The notes: generated by a model from the letters alone, not told the origin. A stretch of 31,055 nt of DNA from JBKSMP01 sp964582055 (GCA_964582055.1 CAZOPT010000007.1:1-31055); one strand, 5' to 3'; counted from the first letter of the stretch, positions 15,454 to 24,827 are shown. Translations and numbers: made by a program.

Positions 15454-15475
15454 TTGTTTAGCCCCTCAGGCACAA

Positions 15476-15549
15476 TGGCTGCCCGGCAAGGATTCGAACC
15501 TCGACAAAATGAACCAAAATCACTTGTGCTACCATTACACCACCGGGCA
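15476..15549 (-). tRNA. tRNA-Gln (anticodon TTG)
   Basis: The minus strand folds into a complete cloverleaf: acceptor TGCCCGG/CCGGGCA, D-arm GTGT/GCAC, anticodon stem AGTGA/TCATT with loop TTTTGGT (positions 34-36 TTG), and T-arm CGAGG/CCTTG with loop TTCGAAT. The discriminator is G and CCA is encoded (15476-15478). The length is 74 nt. It lies directly upstream of sufS. Confidence 0.95.
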
Positions 15550-15572
15550 ATCATTAAAAACACAACACTTAT

Positions 15573-15602
15573 TAATCAATACCTTTGAATCTTTACCGTC
15601 AA
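15573..15602 (-). promoter_or_regulatory. Possible promoter of tRNA-Gln/sufS
   Basis: A good -35 box TTGACG (15597-15602) stands before the tRNA on the minus strand. At 17-18 bases only weak -10 candidates (TTGATT or TGATTA, 15573-15579) are found. The position fits a tRNA transcript, but the -10 is uncertain. Confidence 0.35.
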
Positions 15603-15604
15603 GT

Positions 15605-16360
15605 CTATTTTTGCGATCTTTTACAGATGGTGAAATTTTCCATTTCAGTGTTAAAATCCCCCACGAAAGTTCCTCGATTTTCTAAGCTTTTTACAGAAAA
15701 ACATAGTTGATATGCTTTGGCATATTCGAGGGCTTGTTGCTGCACAATAGGTGCGTTTTGTTGAAGAAGGTGGGTTAAGGTATTAAAACTTATTCTGGAA
15801 AAAGGTTTGGCAAATGCATTTTTTTTAGGATCAGAATTGAAAATGCCACCAACGTCTTTATAAAGTTCACACACATCCGCCTTCAATTGGTGAGCAAGAA
15901 TAAGTGCGGTTAAATCAGATCCTCCACGTTCAAAAACAAACAATTGATTAACTTCATTGAGTGCTTGAAAACCACTTACAATAACAATACCGTTTTGGAT
16001 TGCATTTCGATAAGTTTGGGTATCAACCTGCCAATTTCCAAAGGTTGTTTTCTTTATTCCCACTTGTGGTCCTACAAAAAGTGAAAATGGTATTTTTATT
16101 TTCTCTAGTGCTAAGCCTAAAAAAGCACAGGATTTTTGTTCGCCTAATGCTAATAATAAGTCAAAGGCTTTTCCTGTTGAAGGAAAATTATTAGCATGAG
16201 CTTCTGCAATTAGGCTATTGGTAAGGCCTGCAGGTGCCGAAACAACTACAACTAGTTTATGTTTTTGTTGGTAGAAATGACTTAAATACTTTGCAATTGT
16301 TTCGAAATCAGATATCGTTTTAAGTAAACTTCCGCCGAATTTTTTGACAAAAAGAGCCAT
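15605..16360 (-). CDS. Aspartokinase catalytic domain without ACT domains
   Basis: Phosphorylates aspartate, the first step towards lysine, diaminopimelate, threonine and methionine. Motifs: KKFGGS (6-11), GEQKS (73-77), ERGGSDLTA (144-152) and LYKDVGGIFNSDPK (166-179). The chain stops at 251 residues, at the end of the amino-acid-kinase fold; the two C-terminal ACT domains of usual aspartokinases (400 or more residues) are absent, so feedback control is probably lost or supplied by another protein. I choose ATG 16360 because it overlaps the plsY stop (TAATG) and has AGGAAAGGA upstream; the frame also opens at 16387. It is the last gene of the kdsA-fmt-plsY unit. Confidence 0.85.
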   Translation of the reverse strand: MALFVKKFGGSLLKTISDFETIAKYLSHFYQQKHKLVVVVSAPAGLTNSLIAEAHANNFPSTGKAFDLLLALGEQKSCAFLGLALEKIKIPFSLFVGPQVGIKKTTFGNWQVDTQTYRNAIQNGIVIVSGFQALNEVNQLFVFERGGSDLTALILAHQLKADVCELYKDVGGIFNSDPKKNAFAKPFSRISFNTLTHLLQQNAPIVQQQALEYAKAYQLCFSVKSLENRGTFVGDFNTEMENFTICKRSQK

Positions 16361-16929
16361 TAAAAACGTCGTTCCTTTCCTTGCCAAAGTCGTTTTATAT
16401 TAGTGCGGTGAAAGAAAAGTGTACAGAGTGTAAAAACGGCCAAAGGAATGGCGTGCATACGCGCTTCTTTTATGCCATAGAACAAGCAGCAAAGTGGCAG
16501 TAAGGAAAAAACAAAACAAATCGATGCAAAAGAAACATAACGAAAAATTTTGAAGATAATGAACCAAATAATAAGCCCTGATAATAGAGGTAATGGCATA
16601 ATTAAGCTAAGTCCACCCATCAAAGAAGCAATACCTTTGCCGCCTTTAAAATGTGCGAAGCAGGAAAAACTATGGCCTAAAAGAACTCCCAATAAAGTTA
16701 AATAGGGGGTTCCATAACACATTCCTATTGCAACTGCAAGTACACTTTTAAGGGCATCCAAAGCAAAAACCATATATCCAGCTTTTTTTCCTATTGTTCG
16801 CAAAACATTGGTTGCACCTGGATTTCCGCTACCAACTTCAAAAATACATATACCGTGAGCTTGAGCAACCCAAACCCCAAAGGGTAATGCCCCTAAAAAA
16901 TAGCCTATAAAAAAAATAAGTAAATACAT
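16360..16929 (-). CDS. plsY: Glycerol-3-phosphate acyltransferase PlsY
   Basis: An integral membrane enzyme that transfers the acyl group from acyl-phosphate to glycerol-3-phosphate, the first step of phospholipid synthesis. The family motifs are clear: GSGNPGATNV (33-42) and GHSFSCFAHFKGGKG (85-99), between hydrophobic helices. At 189 residues it has the usual size. It starts one base after the fmt stop, and its stop overlaps the aspartokinase start. The acyl-phosphate would come from PlsX, not in this window. Confidence 0.93.
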   Translation of the reverse strand: MYLLIFFIGYFLGALPFGVWVAQAHGICIFEVGSGNPGATNVLRTIGKKAGYMVFALDALKSVLAVAIGMCYGTPYLTLLGVLLGHSFSCFAHFKGGKGIASLMGGLSLIMPLPLLSGLIIWFIIFKIFRYVSFASICFVFSLLPLCCLFYGIKEARMHAIPLAVFTLCTLFFHRTNIKRLWQGKERRF

Positions 16930-16930
16930 T

Positions 16931-17845
16931 TTAAAATTGTGTTCCTCTTAAAAAGTCTTTTGTCGCTAATGGTTTACCGCCAGCTTTTTGAATGACATCC
17001 AAAACAAGCATACCTTCGGTTGTTTGAATCATAAAAAGACCATTTTTACGATCTATATGTATGGTTCCAACTTCATTCTTTTGTGATACTTTTACATGCG
17101 CTTTATGTACAATATAACGCTGCTCATTTATAAAAAAATAAGAACTTGGCCAAGGTTGAAATGCACGAATTTGACGCTCTAAAACAGCGGCAGGTTTTGA
17201 AAAATCCAATAAACCATCGGTTTTATTAAATTTATAGGTAAACGTAACCTCTGCTTCATTTTGTTCATGCAAAGTGTATGTTTTATTTAGGAGCGAAGGT
17301 AAGATTGTTTCTAATAAGTGCATACTTGCTTGAGCTAATTTTGAAGTCAATGTAAAACTTGTTTCATCGTTTGTAATTTCGACTTTTTCTTGGGCAATCC
17401 AAGGTCCTGCGTCTAATTTAGCCACCATTGCCATTAAGCTTACACCTGTTTGACTCGCGCCATCTAGTAAGCAGCTAGCAATCGGTGAAGCTCCTCTGTA
17501 TTTAGGTAATAAAGAGGTATGAAAATTCCACATACCCAATGGCGGAAGTTCTAGAAATGCAGACTTTAGAAAATGTCCAAAAGCCATTGTAAGTCCTAAA
17601 TCTGGCTGCTTTTTTTTCAACCAATCTAAAACGGAATCATTCATTTTTTCAGCTTGGCAATAAGGAATTGACTTTCGTTCTGCCCATTGCGCAATAGGAT
17701 TTAAACTTACTTTTTGCCCACGACCTTTAGGACGCTCTGGTTGTGTCACAATACCTACTAATTCTACCGTTGTATTTCTTAATAGACAATCTAAACATGG
17801 CAAGGCAATGTCGCCTGCAGAAAAAAATATAATTTTAGGCTTCAT
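16931..17845 (-). CDS. fmt: Methionyl-tRNA formyltransferase
   Basis: Formylates initiator Met-tRNA using 10-formyl-tetrahydrofolate. The N-terminal Rossmann domain carries N107 and H109 (NFHTSLLPKYRGASPI) and D145 (LDAGP), the catalytic triad known from E. coli Fmt. The C-terminal domain (about 205-304) includes RAFQPWPSSYF. At 304 residues it is close to normal length. Its ATG overlaps the kdsA end by 11 bases and its stop is one base before plsY, so it is embedded in this operon. No def gene is nearby. Confidence 0.95.
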   Translation of the reverse strand: MKPKIIFFSAGDIALPCLDCLLRNTTVELVGIVTQPERPKGRGQKVSLNPIAQWAERKSIPYCQAEKMNDSVLDWLKKKQPDLGLTMAFGHFLKSAFLELPPLGMWNFHTSLLPKYRGASPIASCLLDGASQTGVSLMAMVAKLDAGPWIAQEKVEITNDETSFTLTSKLAQASMHLLETILPSLLNKTYTLHEQNEAEVTFTYKFNKTDGLLDFSKPAAVLERQIRAFQPWPSSYFFINEQRYIVHKAHVKVSQKNEVGTIHIDRKNGLFMIQTTEGMLVLDVIQKAGGKPLATKDFLRGTQF

Positions 17846-18659
17846 GTGCAGTTGAAGAATGGGTGAGTTCCCAAAATTTTAAACAGCCTTCTACAAACTC
17901 AGGTAATTGTTCTAAAACAAGCTGTGTTGCTTTGTCGGACCAAGCTTGATCAGGATTTGGATGCGTTTCCAGAAAAATACCTTGGGCTCCAGCTGCAAGA
18001 GCTGCATGTGCAAGTGGAATAATAAACTGACGATCTCCACCGGTTAAACGAGTACCACAACCAGGCATTTGCAAACTATGAGTTGCATCAAAAATGACAG
18101 GACATCTGTTTCGTTTCATGATGCCAAATGAACGCATGTCGACAATGAGATTTCCATAACCAAACATGGTTCCGCGATCTGTTTGCCACACTTCAGTTGC
18201 TTCAAAAAATTCCAATTTTTCGACGACAAACTTCATATCATAAGGCGATAAAAATTGTCCTTTTTTGACATTAATGGTGCGTTTGGTTTCGGCTGCTGCT
18301 TGTAATAAATCTGTTTGCCGGCATAAGAATGCAGGAATTTGTAAAACATCGCAAACAGCTGCAACACGTTCCACTTGTTCAGGCAAATGAACATCTGTAG
18401 TTACAAGCAATTGGTATTCTTTTTTTATCTGTGAAAAAATTTTCAAGCTTTGATCTAAACCAAGTCCTCTTAAACTGTGAACATCAGTGCGATTGGCTTT
18501 ATCAAAAGAAGCCTTAAAAACAATCTCAATTTTGTCACGATATTTGGCTTTTATTTTAGTTAAAACAGCAGCAACTTCTCTGCATAAATCTTCCGATTCT
18601 AAGGCACAAGGACCAGCAATTAACAAAAATTTTTTGGGATCAAAAATAGAATACGTCAC
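17835..18659 (-). CDS. kdsA: 3-deoxy-8-phosphooctulonate synthase (metal-dependent class)
   Basis: Condenses PEP with arabinose-5-phosphate to Kdo-8-phosphate for the LPS inner core. Motifs: IAGPCALES (14-22), FKASFDKANRTD, IPAFLCRQTDLL, NVKKGQFLSPYDM and a C-terminal LETHPNP. The Cys in IAGPC (C18) marks the metal-dependent class; the metal-free E. coli type has Asn here. I choose GTG 18659 (275 residues, normal length), preceded by AAAAAGGA six bases away. The frame stays open to ATG 18743, but those 28 codons translate the fabF terminator hairpin and add a sequence foreign to the family. The operon continues into fmt, plsY and aspartokinase. Confidence 0.93.
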   Translation of the reverse strand: MTYSIFDPKKFLLIAGPCALESEDLCREVAAVLTKIKAKYRDKIEIVFKASFDKANRTDVHSLRGLGLDQSLKIFSQIKKEYQLLVTTDVHLPEQVERVAAVCDVLQIPAFLCRQTDLLQAAAETKRTINVKKGQFLSPYDMKFVVEKLEFFEATEVWQTDRGTMFGYGNLIVDMRSFGIMKRNRCPVIFDATHSLQMPGCGTRLTGGDRQFIIPLAHAALAAGAQGIFLETHPNPDQAWSDKATQLVLEQLPEFVEGCLKFWELTHSSTAHEA

Positions 18660-18707
18660 ATTAAATCCTTTTTTTAAAGAAAAGCTTTTATTAAAGGATA
18701 GGCAAGA

Positions 18708-18736
18708 CAAAAACGCTGCTTTGTAAAAAGCAGCGT
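18708..18736 (-). terminator. Strong Rho-independent terminator after fabF
   Basis: On the minus strand a perfect 10-bp stem pairs ACGCTGCTTT (18736-18727) with AAAGCAGCGT (18722-18713) around a 4-base loop. It is followed by a T-run (18713-18709). It starts 15 bases after the fabF stop and ends the fab operon, which places the real kdsA start downstream of it. Confidence 0.88.
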
Positions 18737-18751
18737 CAAGCATTTATTCAA

Positions 18752-20002
18752 CTAAAATTTTTTAAATAACAGCGCACCATTTTGACCGCCAAAACCTAAA
18801 TTATCCGTAATCGCAACCTTAACGTCACGTTGAACAGCCTTATTAGGGGTATAATTCAAATCGCACGCAGGATCAGGATTTTCGTAATTAATGGTTGGTG
18901 GAATCATGCCTGTTGTCAAAGTCTTTACCGTTGCAATGGCTTCTACGGCTCCTGCAGCACCTAAAAGATGTCCTAACATCGACTTTATGGAATTAATGTT
19001 AATGGATGCTGCATGTTCACCAAAAACTTCCTTAATAGCGGATGTTTCCATTAAATCATTATAATAGGTTGAGGTTCCGTGAGCATTAATATAATCAACT
19101 TCTTCGGGCTTTACCTGAGCATTTCTTAGAACATTGCGATAACATCCCACTAAAGCTCTTCCGGAAGGTTCAGGACGTGTTATATGAAAAGCATCACAAG
19201 AAGCAGCATAACCGGATAATTCGCAGTAAATACGTGCTCCGCGTTGTTGAGCGTGTTCTAAGGATTCAAGTACAAGTATACCCGCACCTTCACCCATTAT
19301 AAAACCATCGCGTTGAGCTTCGAATGGACGGCTTGCATGTTCGGGTGTATCATTGAAATGTGTGCTCATTGCTTTCATCGAGCAGAATCCCGAAAAAGCA
19401 AGCGCTTGAATAGCGGCTTCACTACCACCTGCTAACATAATATCTGCTTGGCCTAGCTTGATCAAATTGAAAGCTTCACCAATCGCATGTGCACTTGATG
19501 CACAAGCACTTACGACTCCGAAATTAGGCCCACGTAGGCCTAAATTAATCGCAACTGTACCCGATGCAATATTGCATATGGTTGATGGAATCATAAATGG
19601 AGAAACGCGACGAGGACCTTTGGAAAAAAGCACAAACGATTGTTCTTCGATATTCTTCATGCCTCCAATACCCGTACCAATAATGACACCACAACGATCC
19701 GATTCTTCATCAGAAACTGACAGATGTGCATCTTCTGCAGCCATTTTTGCAGCAGCAATTGCAAAATGTACATAGGGATCTGTACGACTTGCATCTTTAG
19801 CATCCATATAATCTGAAGGATTAAAATCAGAAATTTCGGATGCTATCTTTGTAGGCAACTCGGAAACATCAAAGTGAGTAACGGGACCTATTCCTGATTT
19901 TCCAGCCAACAAAGCGGACCAAAAATCGTCCACATTTTTACCTAATGCGTTGACCGTCCCCAACCCTGTAACTACGACGCGATTCGCATTCAGCATTTCC
20001 AT
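18752..20002 (-). CDS. fabF: Beta-ketoacyl-ACP synthase II
   Basis: Condenses malonyl-ACP with acyl-ACP in fatty-acid elongation. The Cys-His-His triad is present: C167 in VSACASS, H308 in NAHGTST and H345 in SMLGHLLGA, with K340 in NSIKS. The 416-residue length is typical. It follows acpP by nine bases and ends in a strong terminator. The start may be M1 (20002) or M3; both fit. Confidence 0.96.
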   Translation of the reverse strand: MEMLNANRVVVTGLGTVNALGKNVDDFWSALLAGKSGIGPVTHFDVSELPTKIASEISDFNPSDYMDAKDASRTDPYVHFAIAAAKMAAEDAHLSVSDEESDRCGVIIGTGIGGMKNIEEQSFVLFSKGPRRVSPFMIPSTICNIASGTVAINLGLRGPNFGVVSACASSAHAIGEAFNLIKLGQADIMLAGGSEAAIQALAFSGFCSMKAMSTHFNDTPEHASRPFEAQRDGFIMGEGAGILVLESLEHAQQRGARIYCELSGYAASCDAFHITRPEPSGRALVGCYRNVLRNAQVKPEEVDYINAHGTSTYYNDLMETSAIKEVFGEHAASININSIKSMLGHLLGAAGAVEAIATVKTLTTGMIPPTINYENPDPACDLNYTPNKAVQRDVKVAITDNLGFGGQNGALLFKKF

Positions 20003-20011
20003 TAAAATTCG

Positions 20012-20269
20012 TTATTGTGCTTTGGTTTTGTCAGAAATATATTTTACGACTTCTCCGACTGTATTTAAAGTCTCTGCATCAGCTTCTGGGATTTCGCCTG
20101 CGATTAAGTCCTTAAATTCTTCTTCGAGATTCATTACAAGTTGGACTTGGTCCAAGGAATCTGCACCTAAATCATCACGGAAGGATGCTTCTAAAGTTAC
20201 TTGCTCTTCTTTTACGTTGAGCGTATTAACAACGACACGTTTAATTCTTTGTTCTATTGTTTCTGTCAT
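20012..20269 (-). CDS. acpP: Acyl carrier protein
   Basis: Carries growing acyl chains on a phosphopantetheine arm. The attachment serine is in DDLGADSLD (S38), followed by the acidic recognition helix QVQLVMNLEEEF. At 85 residues it is a normal ACP, acidic and helical. It lies between fabG and fabF. The 68-base gap before it is AT-rich and could hold its own promoter, but I could not assign one with confidence. Confidence 0.96.
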   Translation of the reverse strand: MTETIEQRIKRVVVNTLNVKEEQVTLEASFRDDLGADSLDQVQLVMNLEEEFKDLIAGEIPEADAETLNTVGEVVKYISDKTKAQ

Positions 20270-20337
20270 AATAATACTTTATTTATAAAGAACGATTATT
20301 AAGGTAATTGTTTTTTTTATAAAATCAAGCGTAAAGA

Positions 20338-21081
20338 TTACATTACCATTCCACCATCCACTTTTATAACTTGTCCTGTAATATAATGAGCTTCATCGGA
20401 AGCCAGAAAAATAGCCATATTTGCAATGTCTTCAGCTTCACCAAAACATTTTAAAGGAATTAATTTTTTGGCTTGTTCTACGATAGCTTCATTTAAATCT
20501 TGTGTCATTTGCGTCGCAATAAAACCAGGTGCAATTGCATTGACTGTAATGGAACGACAGGCTAATTCTTTAGCTAAAGATTTTGTAAAACCTAACAAAC
20601 CTGCTTTTGCAGCAGAATAATTTGCTTGTCCGGCGTTACCTATAATTCCTGAAACAGAAGATACATTAATAATACGTCCCCAACGTTTACGAGTCATGGG
20701 ACCGACAAACTGCTTGCATAAATAAAAAGCACTAAAAAGATTCGTAAAAAGCACATCTTCCCAATCCGAATCGTCCATACGTACGAAAAGCTTATCGCGG
20801 GTAATACCAGCGTTATTAACTAAAATATCAACCGTTGGATACTGTTCTAAAATTTGTTGACTAACAAATTGAATGGATTGCTTATCAGCAACATCCATAG
20901 GAAAAGCAGCTGCAGTACCACCTTTTTGAGTAATACTTTCTGCAACTTGCTGGCAGTTGGCAGCTGTTTTGCTTACACATAAAACCGTTGCACCTTCTTT
21001 TGCAAATCGTTCTGCGATTGCTTGGCCAATTCCCCTGCCTGCACCTGTTACTAAAGCAATTTTACTTTCTAATCTTTTCAT
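20338..21081 (-). CDS. fabG: 3-oxoacyl-ACP reductase
   Basis: NADPH-dependent reduction of 3-oxoacyl-ACP. It is a classical short-chain dehydrogenase: cofactor loop TGAGRGIG (12-19), NNAG (89-92), and the tetrad N114, S142, Y155 and K159 (YSAAK). It ends VDGGMVM, typical of FabG. The 247-residue length is normal, and position directly before acpP and fabF supports FabG over other SDRs. It is divergent from the AsmA-like gene, sharing an 81-base upstream region. Confidence 0.95.
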   Translation of the reverse strand: MKRLESKIALVTGAGRGIGQAIAERFAKEGATVLCVSKTAANCQQVAESITQKGGTAAAFPMDVADKQSIQFVSQQILEQYPTVDILVNNAGITRDKLFVRMDDSDWEDVLFTNLFSAFYLCKQFVGPMTRKRWGRIINVSSVSGIIGNAGQANYSAAKAGLLGFTKSLAKELACRSITVNAIAPGFIATQMTQDLNEAIVEQAKKLIPLKCFGEAEDIANMAIFLASDEAHYITGQVIKVDGGMVM

Positions 21082-21162
21082 ATGTTCAACAAATTTTTAT
21101 AAAAATGTATATTTTCTAGAAAATTCATTTGCGAAAATCTTGCAAGGTTTTATTTTGATTAA

Positions 21163-24100
21163 ATGGTGAAACAATTTTTTATGAAACATAAATTGCTAAA
21201 AAATGTACTCTGGGCTTTTTTTATTACTTGTTTAACAATTTTTTGTTGTGGTCATTTTTCGTGTACCCAAAAAGCTTTTTTATACTTACTACTAAAGACT
21301 CAATTTAAAGATATCGAATTTAAAGGTTATAAGGGTAATTGGTCGCATATTTCCGCTGAAAGTATTATCTTAAGCAATAAGAAACAAAGTTTGTATTTGA
21401 GAAATTTGGATCTAGCTTGGAATCCTTTAAAATTGATTACACAACATTGTGTTTTTATACAAAAAATGAACTTGTTTCTTGAACTAAATGGCCAAGTTTC
21501 TACTACAAAAAAAGAAATTTGTACGGCAGATTTTTCTAAAATTTTTTCGCAAAATGCTTCTAAATTTAGTTTTTTAAAACAATTACAACTACCTATACCC
21601 ATCAATATACAACATTTAAATGTTGCCGTTAGTGGCCACGTAAATGGGTTACAATTGATAAATACACGTTTGTTTATTGAAAATTTTGTTCCCAATGTGT
21701 CGGGTATTTGTAATTACACAACATTGATACAGGCGGATAATCAGCCTTATTTTTCGCATTTACAAGTACAGGGGTCTATTCAAATGTTACTGAATAATAA
21801 AAATGAAATTCAGAAAATAAAAGTAGACGGATTTGTTAATGCTAAGAATCATCAGAAAAAATACCCTAAGTGTACTTACGCTTGTCTTATTGCAGGTAAT
21901 GAGCATTCAAAGTCGGAAACGTTAAAGTGCGAGGTTCATTGGGGACAAGCTAATGATTTTTCCATAGAGGGAGAAACATTTAAAACTGCTGCTCATGCAC
22001 TTAATTTACGTTGGCAATGTATTTTTGATCATACCCTTATTCACACGTTTTATCCTCGTTCTATTCCTAATTTATCGGTATTATTAGAGGGTACATGTAA
22101 TCTTAATCGTAAAGCAAGTCGTTGGGATACGCATACATTGGTAAGTATTTGGGGAAAACATTTTGAAGCAATTGATGCAAGTTTAAAAAATTTGCCAAAC
22201 CTTAATTTTAAAGCTGAATTACAAGCTTGTTTTGATGCCAAAGAGATTCAATTAAAAAATTATAAAATTTCATTAAAAGAAAAAGGGGCTAAAAAACTTT
22301 TTTTCTCTGTTCGTTCAGATCAAGCATTTACCTATCATTTGAAAAAAGGTTTACAAACACCTGCTGACAGAAACCTACAATTGTTGGATCTTCATATTTA
22401 CGAAATTCCTTTAGCTTTCATTAATCCTTATTTACAAAAGTTCGATTATGGAATAGATGGTCAATTACAATCAGGGAACTTGGGGCTTACATATACAGAC
22501 CAAGAAAAATGGCAACTTTCTGTTTTGCAACCCCTTCGTGTAGCCGTTAATAAGCTAACTTATCAAAAAACGCCTATCATTTCTAACACTAATTTTAAGC
22601 TTGATGGAAAGACTGAATGTAATTCCGAAATGACCAAAGTTAATTATGAAACGAAGATCATCGGAACAGATACTGTATTTACACCTTTTTTAAATTTGGA
22701 ATCTCATGGTAATTTGCTTCAGAAAGAGGCTGAATTAAAAGCCTTTGCATCTAATGGTTCTGTTAAATTTAATCAAAATTTAGCTCAAGGAAAGATAGAT
22801 TTATCGGCCTTAAATGTTCAATTACATCCTGATCTTATAGCACAAATTTCTTATGATTTAAAAAAGGAAAAGTCGGAGTGGACTATCAAACAATTAAAAG
22901 CTTCGTTGCAATCGCATCAAGCTGGAAATACATGGTTGTATTTTAATTTGAATCAACCACTTTGTTTTAAAACGCAAGATTGGCTTAAAGCTTTAACGAG
23001 TGTACAAGGGAATATTTTTACATTTCAGTGTGAACAGTGTCCATTGGATTTGATTCGTTGCAAAGGCTTAGAATTAATGGGACAATTGTCGTTACTTTCG
23101 CAATTGAGCTGTGAAAAAAATGTTCTTACTTGGGAGCATCAAGTGCCGATTTGTGTAAATAATTTGCAGATAAGTTATCAAGGACAAAAAGCCTTAGATT
23201 TAAAAGTACTTTCTGGAAATTTACATTATTCCTTAGATCATAAAGCACATGCATGTTATGCGATAAATGATCTAATGATTATGGATACACAATCTACTTT
23301 ACCTTTACTTAAAGGTAATGCTCAGATTTGTTTTAAGAAAGATAAATTTGAAAAAAGCCAAGGCCAGCTAGAAGGGAATATAGATGGATGGTTTTTACAG
23401 CCGTTTGCTTTAAAATTTCCAGGTATTGTGGGCGATTTATCTGCACATTGGATTTTAAATGAGAAAGAACATTCCGCTAATGCTCAATGTAAGGTTTCGG
23501 CTTTAAATAACGATCTTGCTTTTAACATACAAGGGTCTTATCAGAATACAAAAGAGGATCTACATAATCTACAATCGAATTTAGAAATAAGCACTAAACA
23601 GCATACAACTGATTTGTACTTTGAAGGAACACTTAAAGAAAACTTATTAAATGGTAAAGTTACAAGCAAACAACTTTTTTTGCCAGATATATTTAAGGTG
23701 CACAAGTTTTTACAATCTTTAAATGTTTCTCAATTTAAACCAGACACAAATCAAGTTATTACTGTTGCAGAAACCCATCAAAAACCAACGGTTTCTCATA
23801 AATCAGCTAAAGTCCCCAAAGATATAACTTCTAAAGCACCTTGGAGTCCTTATACAGGGACTGTGGCTTTAAACTGTAAATCGATATATGCAGATAACGA
23901 AATTATTAAAGATCTAGCAGGCCAGATCGAAATAAGTTCGTCCGATATTAAATTGAAAGAAGGGAAAGGATTTTTCTTTGGTGGCAATACCCAATTTAAT
24001 TTAGGTTATCGGTATCCTTCTTGGGCAGAAGTTGTACTTAAAGCACAAGACATGCAGCTTTTATCCATTTGGAACACTCCTAAAGCTTTTGATATAAATC

Positions 24101-24732
24101 TCAATAAATATGGCGATTTATGTGGAAATTGTAATTTATCTATAGATTGGTCTGGAAATTATACTTCATTATTGGATTCTAAAGGAAGTTTGCATTTAAA
24201 AGCTTATGAGGGCAGTTTTAAGCCTTTTAGTACTGTTTCTGTAGCCTCACAAGCGGTTAGTGGATTGACGTCTACTTTAAGCATGTTAGTAGGTTCATCC
24301 ATTTCAGAAATGAGCGGATTAGGATTCCTTAATACTTATCTTAAATCAGTACCATTTTCATCGATACAACTGGATTTAGAGCGTAAAAATAACGACAAAG
24401 TAGACCTAAAAGCTTCAATACAAAATACAGATGCTGCATTTTGTGCAAATGGTTTTATCGTGACAGACGTAGCAAAAGTTTGGCAGCAACAAGCTTTTAA
24501 ATTTAAGGTTCAGTTAGATGCTACTGATGGTCCTTTTTTAAATTATTTTGCCTTTGATACTTCGCAAAAAACAAACGAGGGTTACTATCCAGGTCCAAGT
24601 TGCGAAATCGATGGAACCTTAGGTAAGCCTAATTATATGAATCTACTTCAATTATTAAATACGAAATCTCAACCTACTAAAAAAACTTCTTCACACTCTT
24701 CTGTTCAACAATTACTCCGTCAATTCCTTTGA
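21163..24732 (+). CDS. Large AsmA/TamB-like membrane-anchored protein
   Basis: This 1189-residue protein has one N-terminal hydrophobic helix (about 12-32) and then a long stretch with beta-strand periodicity and little else. The early segment SLYLRNLDLAWNPLKLI resembles the TamB/AsmA N-terminal pattern, and the last 200 residues (substrate-like strands ending in EIDGTLGKPNY) resemble AsmA C-terminal regions. Known members are bridge-like proteins thought to carry lipids between the membranes. The assignment rests on architecture and weak motifs, not on catalytic residues. It is a lone plus-strand gene facing the fab operon. The start could be 21163 or the ATG at 21181; no strong ribosome-binding site is seen before either. 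Confidence 0.55.
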   Translation: MVKQFFMKHKLLKNVLWAFFITCLTIFCCGHFSCTQKAFLYLLLKTQFKDIEFKGYKGNWSHISAESIILSNKKQSLYLRNLDLAWNPLKLITQHCVFIQKMNLFLELNGQVSTTKKEICTADFSKIFSQNASKFSFLKQLQLPIPINIQHLNVAVSGHVNGLQLINTRLFIENFVPNVSGICNYTTLIQADNQPYFSHLQVQGSIQMLLNNKNEIQKIKVDGFVNAKNHQKKYPKCTYACLIAGNEHSKSETLKCEVHWGQANDFSIEGETFKTAAHALNLRWQCIFDHTLIHTFYPRSIPNLSVLLEGTCNLNRKASRWDTHTLVSIWGKHFEAIDASLKNLPNLNFKAELQACFDAKEIQLKNYKISLKEKGAKKLFFSVRSDQAFTYHLKKGLQTPADRNLQLLDLHIYEIPLAFINPYLQKFDYGIDGQLQSGNLGLTYTDQEKWQLSVLQPLRVAVNKLTYQKTPIISNTNFKLDGKTECNSEMTKVNYETKIIGTDTVFTPFLNLESHGNLLQKEAELKAFASNGSVKFNQNLAQGKIDLSALNVQLHPDLIAQISYDLKKEKSEWTIKQLKASLQSHQAGNTWLYFNLNQPLCFKTQDWLKALTSVQGNIFTFQCEQCPLDLIRCKGLELMGQLSLLSQLSCEKNVLTWEHQVPICVNNLQISYQGQKALDLKVLSGNLHYSLDHKAHACYAINDLMIMDTQSTLPLLKGNAQICFKKDKFEKSQGQLEGNIDGWFLQPFALKFPGIVGDLSAHWILNEKEHSANAQCKVSALNNDLAFNIQGSYQNTKEDLHNLQSNLEISTKQHTTDLYFEGTLKENLLNGKVTSKQLFLPDIFKVHKFLQSLNVSQFKPDTNQVITVAETHQKPTVSHKSAKVPKDITSKAPWSPYTGTVALNCKSIYADNEIIKDLAGQIEISSSDIKLKEGKGFFFGGNTQFNLGYRYPSWAEVVLKAQDMQLLSIWNTPKAFDINLNKYGDLCGNCNLSIDWSGNYTSLLDSKGSLHLKAYEGSFKPFSTVSVASQAVSGLTSTLSMLVGSSISEMSGLGFLNTYLKSVPFSSIQLDLERKNNDKVDLKASIQNTDAAFCANGFIVTDVAKVWQQQAFKFKVQLDATDGPFLNYFAFDTSQKTNEGYYPGPSCEIDGTLGKPNYMNLLQLLNTKSQPTKKTSSHSSVQQLLRQFL

Positions 24733-24827
24733 TGTGAGTTGGAAGTAATTTAAGTATATTTTGTAGGAAGCTAAAGTTGAATGTGTAAATTTTGGCGAAT
24801 TCAAAATTAATAGGGTAGGGGGTCGCT

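Noticed and set aside
20277..20290. Palindrome CTTTAT-TT-ATAAAG before acpP.
   Set aside because: It is AT-only apart from the ends and does not resemble a known fatty-acid regulator site.
24788..24808. Hairpin AATTTTG/CAAAATT between the AsmA-like gene and the cyclase gene.
   Set aside because: The stem has one G-C pair and no T-run on either side, so it is not a credible terminator.
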